This document shows, piece after piece, positions 24,024 to 25,978 of a stretch of DNA of 25,978 nucleotides. Position 1 is the first letter of the stretch, and each line of letters opens with the position of its first letter. The position numbers were made by a program, and so were the translations under genes. Origin of the DNA: Betaproteobacteria bacterium (GTDB lineage: Bacteria > Pseudomonadota > Gammaproteobacteria > Burkholderiales > SG8-39); contig DAHVFK010000007.1 of assembly GCA_027317055.1 (NCBI GenBank), positions 1-25,978 of the forward strand, given 5' to 3'. A model generated the notes under the pieces. The model ran no database searches. It was given only the letters and a program-made list of their open reading frames with translations, and was not told the origin of the DNA.

Positions 24024-25156
24024 GCCGGCTTGCGCACGCTCAGAAGGTAGTCGTAGCCGGTCGCCTCGGTGCGCAGCGAAATTTCCGCGCCGTCCAGGCC
24101 GTCCGCCCAGGACAGGACGTTTTCGGCGCTGCGATAGGTGAGCGACCAGTCCGCAATGAGCTCGAGCGGCCACGCCATGTCGGTGCCGGCTTTCATGTTT
24201 CCAAGCAGCAATAGTCCGCCCGGGCGCAGCGCGGCGTAGAGACGCTGGGTCAGGGTGCGGCAGGTGCGGTCGCTGAAATAGTCGAACAGGCCGGCGCTGT
24301 AGATCATATCCGCCTCGGGCACGAGTCGAGTGGGGTCGATTTCCTTCAGCAGCCGCAACACGGAGATCTGTCTCGGCTCGATCTTCAACGGCGGGTTGTC
24401 CCGGCGCCCGCTGAGCGCGCCGGAAACGGCGCGGCCGGCAAACCTGAGGGCATCGGGGTCCTGATCCACCAAAACGAATTCGACCGGGCGCATAACGGCA
24501 TCTTCGGAACGCGCAATCTCGACCACCTCTTGTGCCGGCCCCGCGCCGAGACTGACGATGTTGATGGTGCCGCAGCTCCTGGACCGCACCAGGACCGCAG
24601 CGATCGCCTCGCGCACGAGGTCCTTGCGCTTCACCACGAACTGGCCGATGTGAACTCCGAGCAGGTGCGCGATGCGCCCGAACGAGGTGTCGCCGCGCGG
24701 GCTCCCGTCGTAGATGTGCTCCATCACGAGGTAATCGCCTGGGTAGCCCTGCGGCTTGCAGTAGGCCTGCCGCCACAGGGGTCCGCTCACGAGCTCCGGG
24801 GTGAGCCGCAACTCCGTATACGCCTTGGCCGCCGCCACATGATCCGGCTTGCTGCCGATTTCGGCCAGGCATTCGGCGGCGTCGGACCAAAGGGCTCGCC
24901 ACTCGTGCCAGAGCAGGGCCACGGTGTGGGCAATCGGGTCGTGCGCCTGGCCTGAAGTCGGATCAGACGTTGGCCATCGCGTTTTCGCTCTGCAGCGCTC
25001 TAGAAGCGCGGTCGTGCCATCGATCACGTCCCGGTATTCCCTGCTCAACTTGCCGCGGGACGCTTCGACTGCCCGCTCGAGCTGCGCCATGCCCTCGACA
25101 TTCGTATCTAGGGCGGAGTACCGGCGTCTATCCGGCCCGCGGCGAAGATCGTTCAT
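24020..25156 (-). CDS. PhcB-like class I SAM-dependent methyltransferase
   Basis: A 378-residue protein. An N-terminal charged and helical part (about 1-110) precedes the motif YCKPQGYPGDYLVMEHIYDG, then a Rossmann methyltransferase domain with motif I INIVSLGAGPAQEVVEI, an acidic motif II (FVLVDQDPDAL) and LRPGGLLLLGNM. The combination resembles proteins annotated as extracellular-factor (3-hydroxypalmitate methyl ester) synthesis proteins, the PhcB type of Ralstonia. A methyl-ester signal as product is inferred from family, not shown. Its ATG overlaps the cyclase stop (ATGA, 25153-25156), so the two are coupled. Confidence 0.8.
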   Translation of the reverse strand: MNDLRRGPDRRRYSALDTNVEGMAQLERAVEASRGKLSREYRDVIDGTTALLERCRAKTRWPTSDPTSGQAHDPIAHTVALLWHEWRALWSDAAECLAEIGSKPDHVAAAKAYTELRLTPELVSGPLWRQAYCKPQGYPGDYLVMEHIYDGSPRGDTSFGRIAHLLGVHIGQFVVKRKDLVREAIAAVLVRSRSCGTINIVSLGAGPAQEVVEIARSEDAVMRPVEFVLVDQDPDALRFAGRAVSGALSGRRDNPPLKIEPRQISVLRLLKEIDPTRLVPEADMIYSAGLFDYFSDRTCRTLTQRLYAALRPGGLLLLGNMKAGTDMAWPLELIADWSLTYRSAENVLSWADGLDGAEISLRTEATGYDYLLSVRKPA

Positions 25157-25978
25157 ACGCTCGTTCTGGGGCCGATTCGGCCTGCGGCGGCGACCGTTGG
25201 CGAGTTGCTTGCCACCGCACGCAGTTCCGTGCCGGCCGCCACTTTGCGCCCCGTGAGCAGGTACGCATTGAGCTTTTGGTCGTGCTTAAGCGTCAGGACG
25301 CCGCGATCCTGGAACTCGTACTTGTTGCGCAGGCGCCAGTAGGTCGCTTCGGCGACTTGAATTGCGCCCGGCACGCCTTCCTGCTGCAGGCGGCTGGCGT
25401 TGTTCACGGGGTCGCCCCACAGATCGAAAATCGGCACTCGCGTGCCGATCACGCCGGAAACGACCTGGCCGGTCGCCATGCCGACCCGCACCTGCAGCGG
25501 GAGATCGTTTTGCGCGGCGTATTCGCGCACGAACGACAGCGCCTCGATCGCGAACTCGGCCACCGCTTCGGCACTCTTCGGCCAGGGGGTGCGGACGCCC
25601 GCCACGACCATGTAGCAGTCACCGATGGTCTTCACCTTCTCCACCCCTTTGGCATCCGCGATCTCGTCGAACTTGGTGAAGATTGCGCTCAGCAGCTCGA
25701 CCAGGTGCCCCGGCGCCATGCGCTGTGTCAGGGAGGTAAAGCCGACGATGTCGGCAAACAGCACGGTCGCTTCGCCGACCGCCTCGGCGATTGAGCGCTC
25801 GCCGTCGCGCAGGCGCTGCATGATGCGATCGGGCAGGAAATTGCGCAGCATCGTGTCGCTGATCTTCTTTTCCTGCCGCAACCCGTCCTCTAGCTGAAAC
25901 GCGAGCCGCTCCATCCATTCCAGCAGGGCCGTGTAAACTAGTCCGATGATCGACGCGGATACCAGGAAGACGTTGGTG
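25153..25978 (-). CDS. Membrane class III adenylyl cyclase, 5' end missing
   Basis: The frame runs off the right edge, so the N-terminus is missing. The first visible residues (VFLVSASIIGLVYTALLEW) are the end of a membrane helix, followed by a linker (MLRNFLPDRIMQRLRDGE) and a class III catalytic domain. Metal-binding Asp residues are in LFADIVGFTS and TIGDCYM. The Lys in KVKTIGD and the Asp in IFDLWGD are the pair that selects adenine. Asn and Arg of the transition-state pair are in VNNASRL. It therefore should make cAMP. An upstream sensor (CHASE2, 7TM or similar) is expected outside the window. Confidence 0.9.
   Translation of the reverse strand, partial: TNVFLVSASIIGLVYTALLEWMERLAFQLEDGLRQEKKISDTMLRNFLPDRIMQRLRDGERSIAEAVGEATVLFADIVGFTSLTQRMAPGHLVELLSAIFTKFDEIADAKGVEKVKTIGDCYMVVAGVRTPWPKSAEAVAEFAIEALSFVREYAAQNDLPLQVRVGMATGQVVSGVIGTRVPIFDLWGDPVNNASRLQQEGVPGAIQVAEATYWRLRNKYEFQDRGVLTLKHDQKLNAYLLTGRKVAAGTELRAVASNSPTVAAAGRIGPRTSV

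Overview
The window looks like chromosomal DNA of a high-GC betaproteobacterium. The main evidence is the order suhB / trmJ / cysE / iscR-iscS-iscU-iscA-hscB-hscA-fdx-iscX, very GC-rich third codon positions, and the protein families present (Gln-type 3-mercaptopropionate dioxygenase, LigJ, a PhcB-like methyltransferase). The genus cannot be resolved from sequence alone. No rRNA, tRNA, CRISPR array, insertion sequence or phage gene was seen.

Layout. (1) 1-2961: a catabolic-looking cluster of a cytosine-deaminase-like amidohydrolase cut by the left edge, a DUF1097 membrane protein and an AllS-like LysR regulator, followed by a non-coding stretch with inverted repeats. (2) 3329-5038: a small membrane protein, a truncated glyoxalase-fold (VOC) gene and an isolated 4-oxalomesaconate hydratase gene (ligJ). 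(3) 5089-8667: a 1192-residue PAS/GAF-GGDEF-EAL c-di-GMP protein. (4) 8693-10164, minus strand: suhB translationally coupled to a cytochrome b561-type protein; trmJ runs divergently from suhB. (5) 10912-17137: cysE and the complete isc operon, with three candidate IscR type-1 boxes, one before cysE and two in tandem before iscR. (6) 17145-21156, minus strand: a seven-gene run of a membrane protein, msrB, yciB, bolA, a periplasmic parvulin, a macro-domain hydrolase and a periplasmic msrA. (7) 21205-23842: an AhpD-like protein, a thiol dioxygenase and a divergent four-domain rhodanese protein, forming a small thiol/sulfane-sulfur module. (8) 24020-25978, minus strand: a membrane class III adenylyl cyclase (cut by the right edge) overlapping a PhcB-like SAM methyltransferase.

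How the genes fit together. The middle of the window centres on sulfur, iron-sulfur clusters and redox repair. CysE starts cysteine synthesis, IscS takes sulfur from cysteine, IscU/IscA/HscBA/Fdx/IscX build and transfer clusters, and IscR senses clusters and probably controls both cysE and isc. The facing operon carries BolA and both methionine sulfoxide reductases, and the next cluster oxidises a small thiol and handles sulfane sulfur. The two ends are signalling or catabolic: c-di-GMP turnover, cAMP synthesis with a possible diffusible methyl-ester signal, aromatic-acid degradation and probably nucleobase-like compounds.

Translation signals are notable. Many stop/start pairs overlap by four bases (ATGA, CTGA, TTGA). 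Several genes use non-ATG starts, and five genes have a -10-like hexamer six or seven bases before the start codon, which suggests leaderless transcripts.
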